DNA of 64,000 nt from Helopsaltes ochotensis (GCA_013400155.1 VXBM01001303.1:124001-188000), one strand, 5' to 3'; positions 44,603-58,795 are shown, numbered from the stretch's first letter. Notes: generated by a model not told the origin, from the sequence alone. Numbers and translations: made by a program.

Positions 44603-47600
44603 AACTTGTCCTTTCACCTTTCTATACATATTTGATTTCTATTATTTTTTTTTCTTGGTTAATTTGATAATCAGAATTTTTAATGGGCTAAATATATCTT
44701 GTACATTAAGCTTTTGTAGTATAGAGCAAATCTGGGGTTTCACCTTCTTGGAAATGAGATCTTGACAGTTGCAAATGAGAGTGTCTTGGAGCATGAAGAT
44801 TTCACGTCTTATGTGACTCTGTGTTGAGACAGAGGCATCCAGCTACCAATATCTGTCACACAGATGAGGTGACTTGTGCAATGAACAGTCGGGGGAATAA
44901 ATAATTGAATTCAACTGCTAATTTTGTCTAATTGCTCCAGGTGTCAGAAAAATCCAGGAATGCTTCCAAACTGCCTTGCCTATATAGAAAACTGCAGTTT
45001 AGGTTTTTCTTTTCAAGTTTCCTGCTCATTCAGACCTGGCATCTTGGCCTGTCTCTTGTTCCAGAGAGTGAAAACTCTCTGCAGGTGTGAGTTTTCCAAC
45101 ACTCTGCTCTTTGATCTTATAAGTATTGTCAATTGAGGTGTATATTTTTTATGTAATCTTCTCGTAGCAGCACTTTAAAATAAAAAGGAATATACATATA
45201 CATGAAAAAATAGGAAATATCTTCTGCTTAGAATTGCACCCAGACTGATGTTAATACATCAGTTCTGCCTGCCCATTCTTCCCAATTTTCATGTCTGTTT
45301 GATGTAGTCTGACAGCAGAGTCTTTTTCCCTTTTCAAACATCAAAATTTGGACCGTAATATCTGGCATATGTCATTATTCTTTGGAATGTCACTCTATTC
45401 CCACTCTTCTTCTTCTTGGCCACTAAATGATAGATTTGTCATTTTTTTTATGCATAGGAAGTTTACAGTATGATCTCAGTTCTTTACTATGGGAAATTTA
45501 ATTTATATTACTTATAGTTTTTGTATTACCTGTATTTGTCTCTTGTAATGTTGACAAAATTTGAATTTATTAGAGTGAATACGAGAGAAAACCAGCCAAT
45601 TGTCAAGGAATCACTCTGGAGGAAGGTGAATATGAGACTGTTATGACTAGCTTGTACTGGTTGGTTGTGTTGTGCTTTTCAAAATACTTTACTTTCACTG
45701 ATGCAGTGATTCATTATCCTTTACATTGTCTTCTGTTTTAACTTTATATATAGAGTTTTTACTCCTCCTATTGTTACTGGTGCTGGTTTTCAAGATGCAA
45801 ACATCTGTCCTCTGGGAATGGGGTTAGACTTAAGGCTATGAAACAGCTGTCAGTTGAGAATTATTTTGTCAGGAAATCTCCTTTTCTACACAAAGACCTT
45901 TAAAAAATATGAAAGTCTAGTTCTTTAAATTCAATTTCCAATACTGTTAGACTGACCCATAAATACCAATCATGTATAATCTTGTTTTAGTTACAGATAT
46001 TTCCACATTTGAGAAGCATTTATAGAAAGAAAAATGCCTTTTAACCAAACTAATTGGATTGAGACAGTATCGTATAGTGAAATGTTGGCAAACAGAGAAA
46101 ATCCATCAATTTATGACTGGCAAAATGTTTCAGGAACTTTATTGTCTGGTCTTTTTCTAATTTAAAAAATATTAACTCACATCAATCTGTCAGAGTAATG
46201 GTCAAGTAAAAATATCCAAACCAAAGATGTGTTTGTAGACTATCAACTGAATTTGATTCTTTAAAATATGATTAATGTTGAAGCCCTAATTTATCTGAGT
46301 CTCTGAAATAAGATCGAGAGAATATTTTCACTTACCTTTTTTAATGGCATTTCTTAAAGACACACACTAAAACCCTCCCCACCCCCCAAAAAACAAATAA
46401 ACAAACAAAAGCCCCAAACCAAACCAAAAAACCCCTCAGGACTGAAAAATAATTCAGGACCTTAAATCATCTTTTGGCATGACCTACAATAGTACAATAG
46501 TACTATTCTGCCCACCACCTCCTGTAAATTACTGAGCTGTCAGTCTTCCATGTTTCTGCCTGTGTAAAAGTAATTGTAATTGAATGAAATATGGGATGAG
46601 TGAAATGGCAGTAGAATAATCTCATTCTCAGATTTACTACAGTTTTGTACTGGTAAAACTCAATATTTTAATATCTGAATAGCATAAGTGTGAGTTTTCT
46701 AGGTAGATTTTTAATGCATCTCCTTAAAATGTATAGAAAACGCTGCATTTTCCTATTCTCCCACACCCCACTCCTAGGCTAGATCGCTAAAGCAGAACAT
46801 TGAAGAGTATTCATTCAGTTAAAGTGTTTATTGTGTGCAATCATCAGCCTGGTCTTAAGCACCAAAAATCAGAGTCCTCAAAACTTGTGGAAGTCTAATT
46901 GATGTGTGGTAAAACTAATTTCACAGAGAGAGTAAACTCTCTGTGTCCAGCAGAGTAAGGCTGAACAGATATGGTCATGTGTCCCTTTCATCAGTACTGA
47001 TTGTCCTCCAACCTAAATATTAAACCAAAATGTTGGCAATAGAAAGTCACAGTGAATATCAATGCAATTATGTACACCTATTTCCTTTATTTTTTTCACC
47101 TTTCTTATTATATGTCTGCTCTAACCAGACATTGCACAGTATTTCAAGAATTCTCTGAAAATCATTTGTTTACTGAAAAATTACCATTGAGTTTCAAATA
47201 TCTCTGTGCTGAAGTGGGAGGGCAGAAGGAGCTGGAAGGATAAAGAACTTAACTAAATGGCAAATAAAATTGACTCTTTAATATAAAGAGAAGAATACAG
47301 TGCATTTCTCCTTGACTTTAATGTATAAAAATCATTAAATACATTTCCAAGCACTGGAATTGAATAAATTGATTATAAAAATTTGCAGTCTGAATTTTTC
47401 TTCCTTCATTACCAGTGAACTATCAACCAGAAGTTTGTCTATTTCTTCCTGTTAACAAGGGCAATTTTCAGGGGAAACCATTTTATCGGGGAAACCATTT
47501 TACCAGGCAAAATGAGCAAGAATTGTGCTATATATCCTTAGCACCAGCTACAATCTTCTTATCTGTTAGCAACCATAAACAAGCAGGCTGTGGAATGTTT

Positions 47601-47801
47601 CTGTAGTTTTCATAACTTAGGTCACTTGTAGAATAATTTCTGCAAATACATGCCAATTACTTTTTAGCATCTCATTTTTGCGGTGTACAAAATTCAATGT
47701 GTGAGCAATAGATGAGTTCTGATTTCTCATATATATGTCATTATCCTCCAAATCATATGTGTAATAGGAATAACAGAATTGATAGACTAGAGAATCCACT
47801 C
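44603..47801. other. AT-rich unique sequence, no gene recognised
   Basis: Contains an A/C-rich low-complexity stretch (about 46370-46436) and a 17-bp tandem pair (47471-47504). Nothing else recognised. Confidence 0.68.
47471..47504 (+). repeat. 17-bp tandem duplication
   Basis: GGGGAAACCATTTTATC (47471-47487) is followed directly by GGGGAAACCATTTTACC (47488-47504), one mismatch. Confidence 0.92.
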
Positions 47802-48374
47802 TGTCACAGTTTGACCCTAGCTGGCAGCCACCCAGGCAGCCACTTGTTCATCTCTCACCAACCAGACTGGGAGAAGGGTAGAGGCTGGAAAACTCCTGAG
47901 ATGAGCTAAAGATACTTTAACATGGAAAACAAAATCCATGTACACAAGCCAAGCAAAGCAAGGAATGAATTCACCGCTCCCTATGGGCAGGCAGGTGTTC
48001 AGCCATCTCCAGGAGAGCAGGGCCTCATTACGTGTAGCCCTTACTTGGATGGGCAAATGCCATGACTCCAAACATTCCCCCTTCCTTTCTTCCCCTCAGC
48101 TTTTTGTACTGAGCAGGATGCCACATGGTCTGGAATATCCCTTTGGTCAGTTGGGGTCACCCGTGTCTCCTCCCAGCCTCTCATGCACCCCCAACTTCCT
48201 CACCAGCCTAGAAGCACAAACAGCAGAAAAGGCCTTGGCTCTGTGTAAGCCCAGCTCAGCAATAACAAAAACATCTCTAGAATTATCAACCCTGTGTTCA
48301 GCACAAGTACACAATACAGCCCCATACCAGCAACTGTGAAGAAAAATAACTCCACTCCAGCCAAAACTAGCACA
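47802..48374 (-). mobile_element. Solo LTR, abundant avian ERV family (copy 2)
   Basis: On the minus strand it starts TGTGCTAGTTTTGGCTGGAG and ends AGGGTCAAACTGTGACA, matching the family termini TGTGCTGGTTTTGGCTGG...TTAAACCACGACA. It has the same orientation and family as copy 1 at 19267-19851, including the weakened TACAAAAAG at the TATA site and the GGAGATGGCTGAACACCTGC block. The 48094-48331 block is nearly identical to copy 1. No exact target duplication is obvious at the edges. The 133-aa plus-strand frame at 47938-48339 is antisense chance. Confidence 0.9.
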
Positions 48375-51300
48375 ATTGGACATTGAAAAGTAGGCTTTTA
48401 TCTAAAATATGTATGTCAATCTGCAGAACAAAGAGAATGATTCTGTAACTTTGCTGTTATAGAAAACAACGAAGTCCATAAATGAGATTATTAGAATTAT
48501 TTAAAAATTGCCTACATCTTAACCAATAGCTACTTATGGGTTTTAGTTTCCAGTGAAGTAAAATAACAAAGTGTGGTCTATAACTCAAATGAAAATATTG
48601 AATGAAATTGTCAAATTTTGCATGGTTAGAATGGAAATAATTGATATTTGCAAACTTTATTTATGTTTTCTCCAAATATAAACATTTTAGTGATTCTGCA
48701 TATAAAACATTGTATCTAATTTCAGAAGAAAACCATAATAATAAAAAAAAGAAAATTAGGTGTTTTGGGTTTTTTTTTAAGACTGTTTAGAGAAAATTAT
48801 TTAGTTCAATTTTATTTTTTTTCTGAGCCCTTTTTTTTGGTTATACTGGGCTAGGATAGACTGTCCATTTTCTATGTCATTTCAGTTTCAAATGTTTGAA
48901 ATTGGACAATCCTAGTGGAGAAATTTATACATATATTTTATTTTATATATTAAATGAAAAAAACATGATGCCATTTTCCAGTCATTTTGACTTATAGTAA
49001 CTTTTTGTACCAGATTTAGTGAGTGAAAGAGGAGAGTGAAGCTTTTAAATACAAATAGAAGTTGCCTGTGTTCATGTTACCTGGGAGGCTTGTGGAAATC
49101 TATATTCAGAATGTGAATTTTTGGGGTTAAGAGCAAAAGAGCATTGACCATTGCCCATTCAGATGGGAGCTGATTCATAATCTGGAATTTGGAACCATAA
49201 CTCAAAGTTATTTGGACAGGCTGAAAATTATTTTGGGACTGGTGCTCACAGCAAATTTTTAAAGGCCTAAAATAGCACGAAGTGGTTAACCAGAGGAAAA
49301 CTGTCAAAAGTCTGTGTGTTTTCCAGGGGCAGATTGCTGAAATCCCCTTAGAACCAAAAATTCCACAAATGCTTATCTTGAAACCCCTTGCTGTCTGTAT
49401 TGTCATACCACATTTTGGAGATAAAAAAGACTGCAGAAGTCCAAGACACACAGACCACAGTGAGAACACACGGTTACATTAATTCCACACAGAGTGCCAA
49501 GAAAGCTCTTGGGATTTCTCCGTCACAACGATTTGTACTGGAACTAGAAGTGCTTTCTGGACCGTGTGGCAAGACAATTACTTTTTCTACTCTGCCAACT
49601 GTTCTTTCTGGAAATGGAACATGTCTGATTTTTTTAAAAATGCATTTCTATACTTCCATGAAGGTAAGCCTGACTCTAGCAACAAATAAGAAATGACTAC
49701 ATAAAGTTATTTTAGAAAAGATGATGCATAAAAGATGGTTTCCAGTATATACATATCCACTAGCCCACAAACATGATAGTTTGAACATTGAGAAAAAAGA
49801 ATATTATTTTGTTACTCGATGAAAATAGCTTACATCCCTAGGTATTTATAATCTAGACATCCTGATTCAGTAGGTTGACTTATTGTGTCAGCAAGTACAG
49901 GGCGCACACTAATAAATGAGGAGAGAATGTCAACTATGTTGGCAGGAAATGGCCAGTCATACAGCTGACAGCCAGTCTTGGCAAGGGATATATGTAATGG
50001 TTTGGTACTGCAAGCTGTTTGTCGTTAGCTTTACCAAAGCTGCCAGCCAATTGCCTCATCAGGTCTGCTGACAGGCAGTAATCTAATCTGGCCTCCCATT
50101 TGTTCTTTGTTTTTATCTGCTAAACACAACTTCATCTTTCCCGTGGTTGAATTCTATGCTATTTGAAATCTGAACATTGCATTCAATCTTGTGCTAGTCA
50201 CAAGAATAGCAGAGGTAGTATAATCAAAATCATATAGAACTGGGCCTCTGGAAACAATTTTTCATGAAGATGTGCTCAGATTTCAAAATAAACTTACTAT
50301 GAAAGAGGAAAGAATGTGGTTGTGCTATTTACCCCATATATGCCCTGTTTCAAGCTGAAGTTTGAACATAGGGATGTTTTCAATCATAAGGAATTCTAAA
50401 TAGATATCAGGGATAGACTGGACGGAGAATTGCAGGTACGGTGGAAAACAGATTCAAGGTTGCTGGTTTGATGAAAGCGCAGAAATAAGTAGCATGCATT
50501 GTGTTCGAACAAAGTAACTTACCTGTAAAATAAGTGAGGTTGAATAAGATATGTTCAGATTTGCTGGGTTTATTTAATGTTATTTATTAAAAAACTGTTG
50601 TCTTAAGATTTATCACTGAGGAGTCAGTGTGTTCTTATGGCTTTGACATGAAAACTATTATTTCTGGTACAAAATTACTAATCTACTATGTCTATTCATA
50701 TAAAGTCAGGACGGTCTGGTGAGAAGGGTGCTAAATTGGTGATATTTCTTTGCTCTTCCAGAAGCTCCCTGTGTTGTTGATGGCATATTTGATTAGGACT
50801 AGATTGCAAGAGAAGTGATTGCAAAAAAAGTATTCCTAAAAAATATTAACTACCTCTGCCTAGTAATTCATTTCTCAAAGCAGCCAGTTTAGTAGAGCCA
50901 ATCCTTGCAACTGTCAGTATTTTCAGATGTAAATTTCCACTGATACAGTGCTTCTGGCCCTGTGCTTGTGTCCAGATATGACTCTCTCTGGTCAGCATGT
51001 AGCAGCTTGGCATTCATGGCAACATCCCACTGGTATTACAGACCAGGTGTTGCATAACTCTTGCAAGCGAAGTGAAATGAGCCTATCTGGTTTGTTGTGC
51101 TTACCTCTGCCCAAATTGTGTTGGTGGGGAAGATGTAACCCCAGGAGGTGCAGGGTAACTCCTGTTCTTTGGTGAAGCCAGTCCCTTCCCTCCAGTGTGT
51201 TCTGAGACCCACACTGGAGTGCTCTTTGGAAACCTTGCTTGGGGCCGTGCCTTCCTTCCACCCTGGTCTTCCTGCCTTTCTTTCCTAACAACATAAAATA

Positions 51301-53168
51301 GAGGGATATGAATATTTTGTCTTAAATGAGACTTAGTAAAAAAAATTGTGAAAAATTCATCTCTGAAAGAGTAGATGTCTGCTTGCCAAAATATACCTTG
51401 GTTTTCACTGTCTACATTTCTCAAGGCTTGCTGGATGTTTCATACTCTTGAAGGAATACAGATGATAAAGGTGTTCAAGCTTGGGAATTGCTTGTTCTAT
51501 AGTGTCAGGGGGTTACTAAAAAATCTGCAACTGTTACCCAGAATCAGCAATTTTTAAGACACTGCTGGTAGTACAGCTTATGACAAAGTTCTGTTGCTTG
51601 ACCAGGAAATATTAAGGATCTTGGATGAAGCCTCTGGGCATCAAGGAAAAAGTCTTTGTCTGATAGCACAAATCCCCAGAGATCAAAAATATATTTGCCA
51701 AAATCCCATTAATATATAAAGATAAAATGATGTGCCAAAGTTCATCTCTAAAATAAAAACTATGAACAATTTATATATTAAAATATAATATACATATATC
51801 ATATATTGTACACCCATATACCATATTTTATATTAACTATGCATCAGAACATAAATTATAAAATAATCTAATTTCAAGAAGTAAAATAGAATGAAAAGTT
51901 AGTAGTATGAGTCATTATCTGTTGCCAGTCTATTACTATTTATTACTTAGTAAGAAAATATGCAACAATTTAATGTAAATTACAAACCAATATCCACTTT
52001 TTTCCTCTAGTTATCTAATTAGTATATATTCATAAGTATATAACAGAGTAAACATTAGATGCTGAGGAAGAAAGTACAGTCGGCTCTAGATAAAAGTAAA
52101 GTTTTTTCTCTCACTGATGGGAAAAGAAGTGGGAATTGATGCTTGAGAAAAGGGAGAAAAAATGAGGCTGACTACATATGTTCTCATGGATTTACTAACT
52201 GTATTGTGCAAAATGGATAAGGCCAATCTCATCCAGAAAAAAAAAGACTCCATTAGAAGTCTTCTGTTTTGCAATTCTCTTAGAGTAGTGGGAGAATAAT
52301 TAGACGGGCAATGCGCACAATACCATTTGATTTATTTACATGATTTCCTTTTATTTCCTACAGCTTTTATGTTTTCATTCCTAATACAGGTGGTGTTTGA
52401 TCTTTGTCTTGAAAGGACAAGATGTATCTCCCTTCTTCAGTGAAATGCCTACAATTTCTGCTGCTTCTGTTGCACCTGCTGAAGTCTTCCCATGTTGTCT
52501 CCCTATTCTAACAGAATCTTGAGAAAATCAGGCATGGTTAAGGAGATTTGCCTGCAATGGACAGAGTTACACTTTCTAGGAACATCCCAAAATAAATAAA
52601 TTAAAACTTCTTTTGTATAATCTGAAACATATGTTTCCCTATAGGAATTACTTCTTTTCAGAATTTATCCCTCTTTTCTTAGCTCAATGGGAAAAACAAA
52701 CATCATCAGGCTAAAAATCACTGAAGTTCAAAAGAATTTCCCCAGACCACAGGTCTTTTGCTGAAAGTACATCAGACCTTTTCAACAGTAAAATACCAGA
52801 AATGGAAACTAAGATAAAATATGGATATCTATGTGTCCTTGTCCCCTTTGTGCCTGTAGGTATTTTTTCCTGATCAATAAAAATGTAAATGATAAAACAG
52901 TATGTGTTATTTTGGAGAAAAATGGGGGGTTTTAATAGATAAAGAAGCATTACAAGAGCATTTTAAAATTCTATCAGTTTTCAGGCTAAAAAGGATTCCA
53001 AATCAACACAGCTGTTTTGGCTTAATATTTTTAATGTTAAACCTTTTTGAGAAATGCTATTATTCTCCCTTGAATGCAACATGTTCATGCACAACAACCA
53101 GGAGAATTGTGTATGGAAAATAAGAGAGAGAAGGGGTAGACAGGAATGCAATAAATAAATAAACAAAT

Positions 53169-53237
<69 letters not shown>

Positions 53238-53263
53238 AAAAGAAAGAAAGAACGAAAGAACGA

Positions 53264-53334
<71 letters not shown>

Positions 53335-54621
53335 GTCTACCAAAACATAATTGTATCTTCTTTACTGATTAGTGGTATGTTTTGCATTTACTTGTATGTT
53401 TTTGATTCATTTGAGGCTACCACAGATATGAATTGACATGATGCAAAACCTCAGTGAGGAAGACACTTTTGGGATGAAGCTTTTCAACAAACAGGCTTGA
53501 AAAGTCACATTGTTCCTCCCATACTTTGTGCTCAAAGGAGAAAATTAGACCCCACATCAGCCAAAGTGTAATAATCATTAAAATAAATTATAAATTTCAA
53601 GGGAATAAGTTTCTCTTTGTCATCGTATAAAAACCAGGATGGGATGGATCTAAAAAGCATTGAGTATTTCTTCCAAGCAGTGCAGGACAAAGCTTCTCTT
53701 TGGGCTTGATTGCAGTAAAATGTTATCTGCGATCTTGTCCAGATGTTTGTATTTTTTTATTTCGATGATGATGATGGAGTCATTCTCCAAACTGCCACTA
53801 CAAATATATGCTCCAGTATAAGGCAAGAGGTCAAGGGTGGTTACTTAAATTAGGAATGTGTAGCATGTGTTTAATCTCTCTTGATGATTACTCTAGGGAT
53901 AGTGGAATTAATACTAGGGCCCACAACCCATAATATATAATCTAATTGTTCTGAATTATTCTTTGCATACTATTAGTACCACTCTTTAATCTTAATTTCC
54001 ATACGGTGAAGTGACTACAAACTTTTATATACTTGTATTAAAATTTGTTTGTGCAGAGATAGAGTTGAATTTGATTTTTAAAGTGATCAAAATGCACTTT
54101 GTCTCATCTTGAAAGTGAAAAATTGAATGATTACAGGTTTTTGGTTTCTCAAATTCTCAAATGGCTAAACATTTAAAGGAAGAACAAGAGGGGAAGACAA
54201 GTTTTCAAAACAATTCAAATTGTAAAGCGTGTTGTGGCAGTCTATGATAATGAGAAAGTGATTCAAAACATTACCCATTCACTGTGTGATTTTCACCTTC
54301 TCTTTGCCTATCACTTGTCCAGCATTTCCTGCTAGCTTCCACACTGAGAGAGAACTTTCAGATCGGAGTCCTACTTTAACTCATGATCTGCTTCAACCTG
54401 AGTTATTTAAGCATATTATCTATAAATGAAAAAAGGGTTGAGAGCCCTGGGAGGAGATTTTAGTTTTTCAAGATGACTTCAGTCATAGAGACAGAAAATT
54501 TTGTGATAGTTCCAGAAGAACATGAAATATGAATACAGAGCTGACTAAAAATTATCTTTTAATGGTGACGTGAGGTTATTGAATTAAAACCCATTGATGT
54601 GCTCTACTTAAAATGAAACTC
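48375..54621. other. AT-rich unique sequence, no gene recognised
   Basis: A stretch with canonical splice-like signals lies at 49327-49663, and a less AT-rich stretch at about 50940-51290 shows no recognisable family. An A/T palindromic region occurs around 51770-51850. The AAAG microsatellite is listed separately. Confidence 0.65.
53170..53334 (+). repeat. (AAAG)n microsatellite, about 165 bp
   Basis: GAAA/AAAG units with a few interruptions (AAAAAG near 53240 and GAACGAAA near 53252 and 53260). It is preceded by a short (AAAT)n run (about 53149-53160), suggesting growth from an A-rich seed. Apparent Lys/Glu/Arg- and Phe/Leu/Ser-repeat frames here are translations of the satellite. Confidence 0.97.
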
Positions 54622-54697
54622 TCTTCTCCTGCTCTCCCTCTCCCCCTCCTCCTCCTCCTTCTTTCCCTTCCCCCTGCCCTGTTCCCTTCCTCTCCTA
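54622..54697 (+). repeat. Polypyrimidine (C/T-rich) tract
   Basis: Nearly continuous C and T, including CTCCTCCTCCTCC. Such tracts can adopt triplex or H-DNA structure. Confidence 0.85.
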
Positions 54698-54700
54698 ACG

Positions 54701-55280
54701 TGGTGCTGGATTCACCCACTAGCTCCCGACAGTGCATCGAGGCTGACTGTTCTCAGGAGTGATCTGAGAAACAGCAGCGCTTGATCTCTATGGCACAAGA
54801 TGTGCTGAGGCGCAGGCAGAAGCAAAGACAAAGGGGAGGTCTTTCATGTGGTTTCCAAGGAGGTTCATTTCCAAGGAGGGTCCAGGGATGAAAGACCCCG
54901 AGCCCTGGTGTGCAAGGACTTTTACACAGGGGAGGTTCTAAGGGAGGGTACAAATTTTTGACTAATAGGGAAAGGACTGAGGAGAAGCACACGGCGGGGT
55001 TTACAGTACTTCAGCCAATGAAGAGGTACGGGAGGAGGGGAATAGTTCAGTCAAACCAATGGGGCATCCAGCAACAGGGCCTGGATTTTCAGGGGATTTC
55101 CCAAAGTAGGGGCTGGTACTAGGCAGGATTGAGAGCTCAGCAGGAGGAAGGACATGGAACATTTGGTATCAAGGGGTAGGTCTAAGGTAAGATGGACAAC
55201 TAGGTGGGAGGATACAACTTGGACTAATCCAACAATACAGGGGGAAATGGAACAAACCATTAGGAATAAAAACACACTGC
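54701..55280 (-). mobile_element. Probable solo LTR, avian ERV (about 580 bp)
   Basis: GC-richer than its surroundings. On the minus strand it has a pyrimidine-rich U3-like half, CCAAT-type boxes (CCCCATTGGTTTGAC, CATTGGCTGAAG) and a purine/CpG-containing 3' half. The order of blocks around AATGTTCCATGTC and TAGTACCAGCCCC resembles the LTR at 13134-13510 (AATGTTCCCTGTC, TGGTACCAGCCCC). Candidate termini are TGGTGC (54701, plus strand reading) and ACACTGCA (55280). No target duplication is clear and edges are approximate. It could instead be part of an ERV leader. Confidence 0.5.
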
Positions 55281-58010
55281 ATTCCCTTCCCCTTCCCTTT
55301 CCCCTTCCCTGTTTGAATGGTGTAAAGAAGGAAACTCTGGAGAGCACAAATAGATCAAAGTGTGAATAGGAAACAATAAGATATTATATATGTATTTATA
55401 TGTTATAAATCAGTTCAAATTGAAGAAAAAGCCTGATTGTTATGCATCATTCCTTTCATGTTTGGGGGTTTTTTTCTGACTAAGGCACTATAGTTCAACC
55501 ACCTCTGTGACACTCTCACTTCTGACGGGATTTACATTTATAAGGTTTCTGTTGACTTAATGTCAAACTAGTACAAATGAATATACTGGAGTTAGTAATA
55601 AAGACGTAAAATAGTGCTCAGCGCAACAGACAGGAAAAACATTCAAGGTGGTTTGTGTGTCATTCGAACTGAAGGTAATCAAATGATACTTTTGATATCT
55701 TCCACTGGGAGTGTGTTTACTTTACCCAGCAATAACTTTATTTATAATATTCATTAGATTAGTGGATCCCATACAGCTGCTGTTGGATAAATGAACATTC
55801 ACTTATGACTTTTTTCACTTTACTGGGAGGGAAAATGAGAGAAGGTTTATTGTTGATAAGGTAACTTAGAGTGGAACTGCATTGTACAGAATTGGTATCA
55901 ATTTACTGACATTTTAAGTGTTTCTAATAAGATGTTAACCTTGGAGTTATTTCCCTCAGAATATCACATAAGGTAAGCAGGCAGTAAATATTGCCTGTTT
56001 CCATCACTAGCTACGAGTTCTTTTAAGGGTTGATGTTTTGCATGGGTGTAAGTGAAGAGCTGCAAAATAATAGTATTTTTCCTTAGTTTGCAAATGTCTG
56101 AAGGCAGTTCTCATTAGTTCTGGATTCTTTTGAACTTCCATCATTAGGAACAGCTCAGAACTTTAACTCAGCCATTTGTCAGATGTGATGGAACATCAAA
56201 CAATCACATGGAAATACATGAAAAACACATGTTTAAAAGAAGTACCCACATGTGCAAAAAACTCCTTAAATAGGGCTTATCATTTCTTATGTAAACCCAA
56301 ATGAAACTTACATTTTTTATGTATTTACATTGTACTATCATATTCAAATCTGGTGGTAACAAATTGATCAACAATAAAAATTTTAATAAACCAGTATATT
56401 GAACATGGCATACTCTATTAATTTAGAAATACAGTTTTTATTGACTTTAGTTTTCTACTTACTCTTTTTTCCTCCAGCTGAACTTTGAAAAGGGCACTTT
56501 TGACCTTTCTTTTTTGCCCATTTAACACTTCTCTGTAAATTAGTTGCACATGTACATTTCTGTGGGCTTTTTGCATGTAGATGATGGAATGTAAATGTGG
56601 GAGAGTTCTATCATGTTTTCATGAGGATGGGTTTTAGAAATGCAGCCTTGGTACAGGAAATGTATTTGAATGCAAACTGGTTGTTTTATTTATATACAAC
56701 TTGGAGGAAATGCTTTTAAAATCAGGTGTTGATTCTGTATTGAAAAACTGTGCAAAAAACACTGATAACTTTTGTCTCAATTTACTCTGGAGAGACTTAC
56801 TTACTTTATTCAGTCTTCTGTAAAGTATATATTTTATTGTGCAGATTATGGGAATACAAATGGTATTCTCAGTATTTCAAATAATTATTTTCTTACTGTG
56901 TAAGTTTTTTCAGCAAATAAAACCCATCCAGATCTGTGGTAGACGCAGATCCTGATTATTACATGATAGGTGAGCAGGTAAAGGTTAATCTTCACATCAT
57001 TTGCAATATTATAACCTGTATCCTGAAAATTCTTTGTCGTGTTCTTTTTCTTTCCTCTCTACAATTAATTTAAAATATCCTTGGTTTTATGATCTAACTG
57101 AAGTTTATAACTGTAATCTTGGAATCTGTGTTTTGGACACATCCTTTCTTGGGGATGTGGAAGTACTGCAGGATTTGTGTTGTGGTGTTATTCTCTCCTG
57201 CTCTTCTCCCAAATGTTTGGGAAGCAAGAATGCAGAGAGCTTTAAGACTTACTGTGACTTTGAACATCTCAAACTCTATTGAAGTTCTCATGGAAATACA
57301 TATCATTATTAGATTTTTGGCTATTATAAAATTATCTTCCCCCTTAGTTCACTTAAAGGTATATAAAAAGTAATATTTTAACCACAAGGTCATGTAGTCA
57401 GGTATTAGAAAACAGTCATATGAGCATCATGAGCATACATTCTGATATTTATTCATAATTTTGTGTTTTATAACATGACTTTTTTAACATTCATCTGAAA
57501 ATTTGTTGGTTTTTAGAGTAAGAAACACTTTATGAGTAGGTGTTATAATTTGAGTATGCAAAAACCTGTTAGTGAAGAGTGCAGAATAGAGGAGCTAACT
57601 AAAGTTGTTTGAATGAAATTCATTTGTAGACATAAAAGGTACCACAGATATCCACTGCAGCTTTTTGTGGGATTGAATCAATGCAAGTTAACGTGGTGTA
57701 TGTTCACTGATGGCAATAGAATGTTATTGCTTTCTGGATGTGTCTGTGTTATGTGAATCTGACTGCCAGACAGCAAGAAAATCCTGCTGTATTCTCTGGA
57801 TGTCTGTTTTGTGTTAAAAAGAATTTAAAATATTAACTTTAATGTAAAACTTCCAGAAAGAAAACAATGGTTGAAAAAATGTCTGTAATATTTTATAGCA
57901 ATTTTTGATCTTGTTTGATCATGCAAAATTTTAGTCAAGATTGTTTTGTTTGTAAAGTCCAAATTATATTTAGCAATAAGGGAGAAAATAATTTGATTTA
58001 CTCTTTTTTT
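55281..58010. other. AT-rich unique sequence, no gene recognised
   Basis: Begins with a short C/T-rich run (TTCCCTTCCCC type). Otherwise short, stop-rich frames only. Confidence 0.68.
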
Positions 58011-58028
58011 GTGTGTGTGTGTGTGTGT
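58011..58028 (+). repeat. (GT)9 dinucleotide repeat
   Basis: Nine GT units after a T run. Confidence 0.95.
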
Positions 58029-58078
58029 TACATGAAACTGGAGATCTAGTAAGTGTTTTAAAGTGAATTTACTACTTC

Positions 58079-58260
58079 TTTTTTCTTTTCTTTTCTTTTC
58101 TTTTCTTTTCTTTTCTTTTCTTTTCTTTTCTTTTCTTTTCTTTTTTTTTCTTTTCTTTTCTTTTCTTTTCTTTTCTTTTCTTTTCTTTTCTTTTCTTTTC
58201 TTTTCTTTTCTTTTCTTTTCTTTTCTTTTCTTTTCTTTTCTTTTCTTTTCTTTTCTTTTC
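58079..58260 (+). repeat. (TTTTC)n pentanucleotide satellite, left of gap
   Basis: Regular TTTTC units with one C-to-T interruption near 58145. Runs directly into the assembly gap, so its true length is unknown. Confidence 0.97.
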
Positions 58261-58795
58261 NNNNNNNNNNNNNNNNNNNNNNNNNNNNNNNNNNNNNNNN
58301 NNNNNNNNNNNNNNNNNNNNNNNNNNNNNNNNNNNNNNNNNNNNNNNNNNNNNNNNNNNNNNNNNNNNNNNNNNNNNNNNNNNNNNNNNNNNNNNNNNNN
58401 NNNNNNNNNNNNNNNNNNNNNNNNNNNNNNNNNNNNNNNNNNNNNNNNNNNNNNNNNNNNNNNNNNNNNNNNNNNNNNNNNNNNNNNNNNNNNNNNNNNN
58501 NNNNNNNNNNNNNNNNNNNNNNNNNNNNNNNNNNNNNNNNNNNNNNNNNNNNNNNNNNNNNNNNNNNNNNNNNNNNNNNNNNNNNNNNNNNNNNNNNNNN
58601 NNNNNNNNNNNNNNNNNNNNNNNNNNNNNNNNNNNNNNNNNNNNNNNNNNNNNNNNNNNNNNNNNNNNNNNNNNNNNNNNNNNNNNNNNNNNNNNNNNNN
58701 NNNNNNNNNNNNNNNNNNNNNNNNNNNNNNNNNNNNNNNNNNNNNNNNNNNNNNNNNNNNNNNNNNNNNNNNNNNNNNNNNNNNNNNNNNNNNNN
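58261..58795. other. Assembly gap (535 N)
   Basis: All bases are N. It is enclosed by pyrimidine pentamer repeats and is probably a satellite that could not be assembled. The 294-aa and 276-aa frames across it are artefacts. Confidence 0.99.

Noticed and set aside
47938..48339. 133-aa frame very similar to one at 19592-19816, looking like a small gene family
   Set aside because: Both are antisense readings of the same LTR family. The similarity comes from the shared LTR DNA.
52981..53436. Phe/Leu/Ser-rich and Lys/Glu/Arg-rich frames
   Set aside because: These are direct translations of the AAAG microsatellite on either strand.
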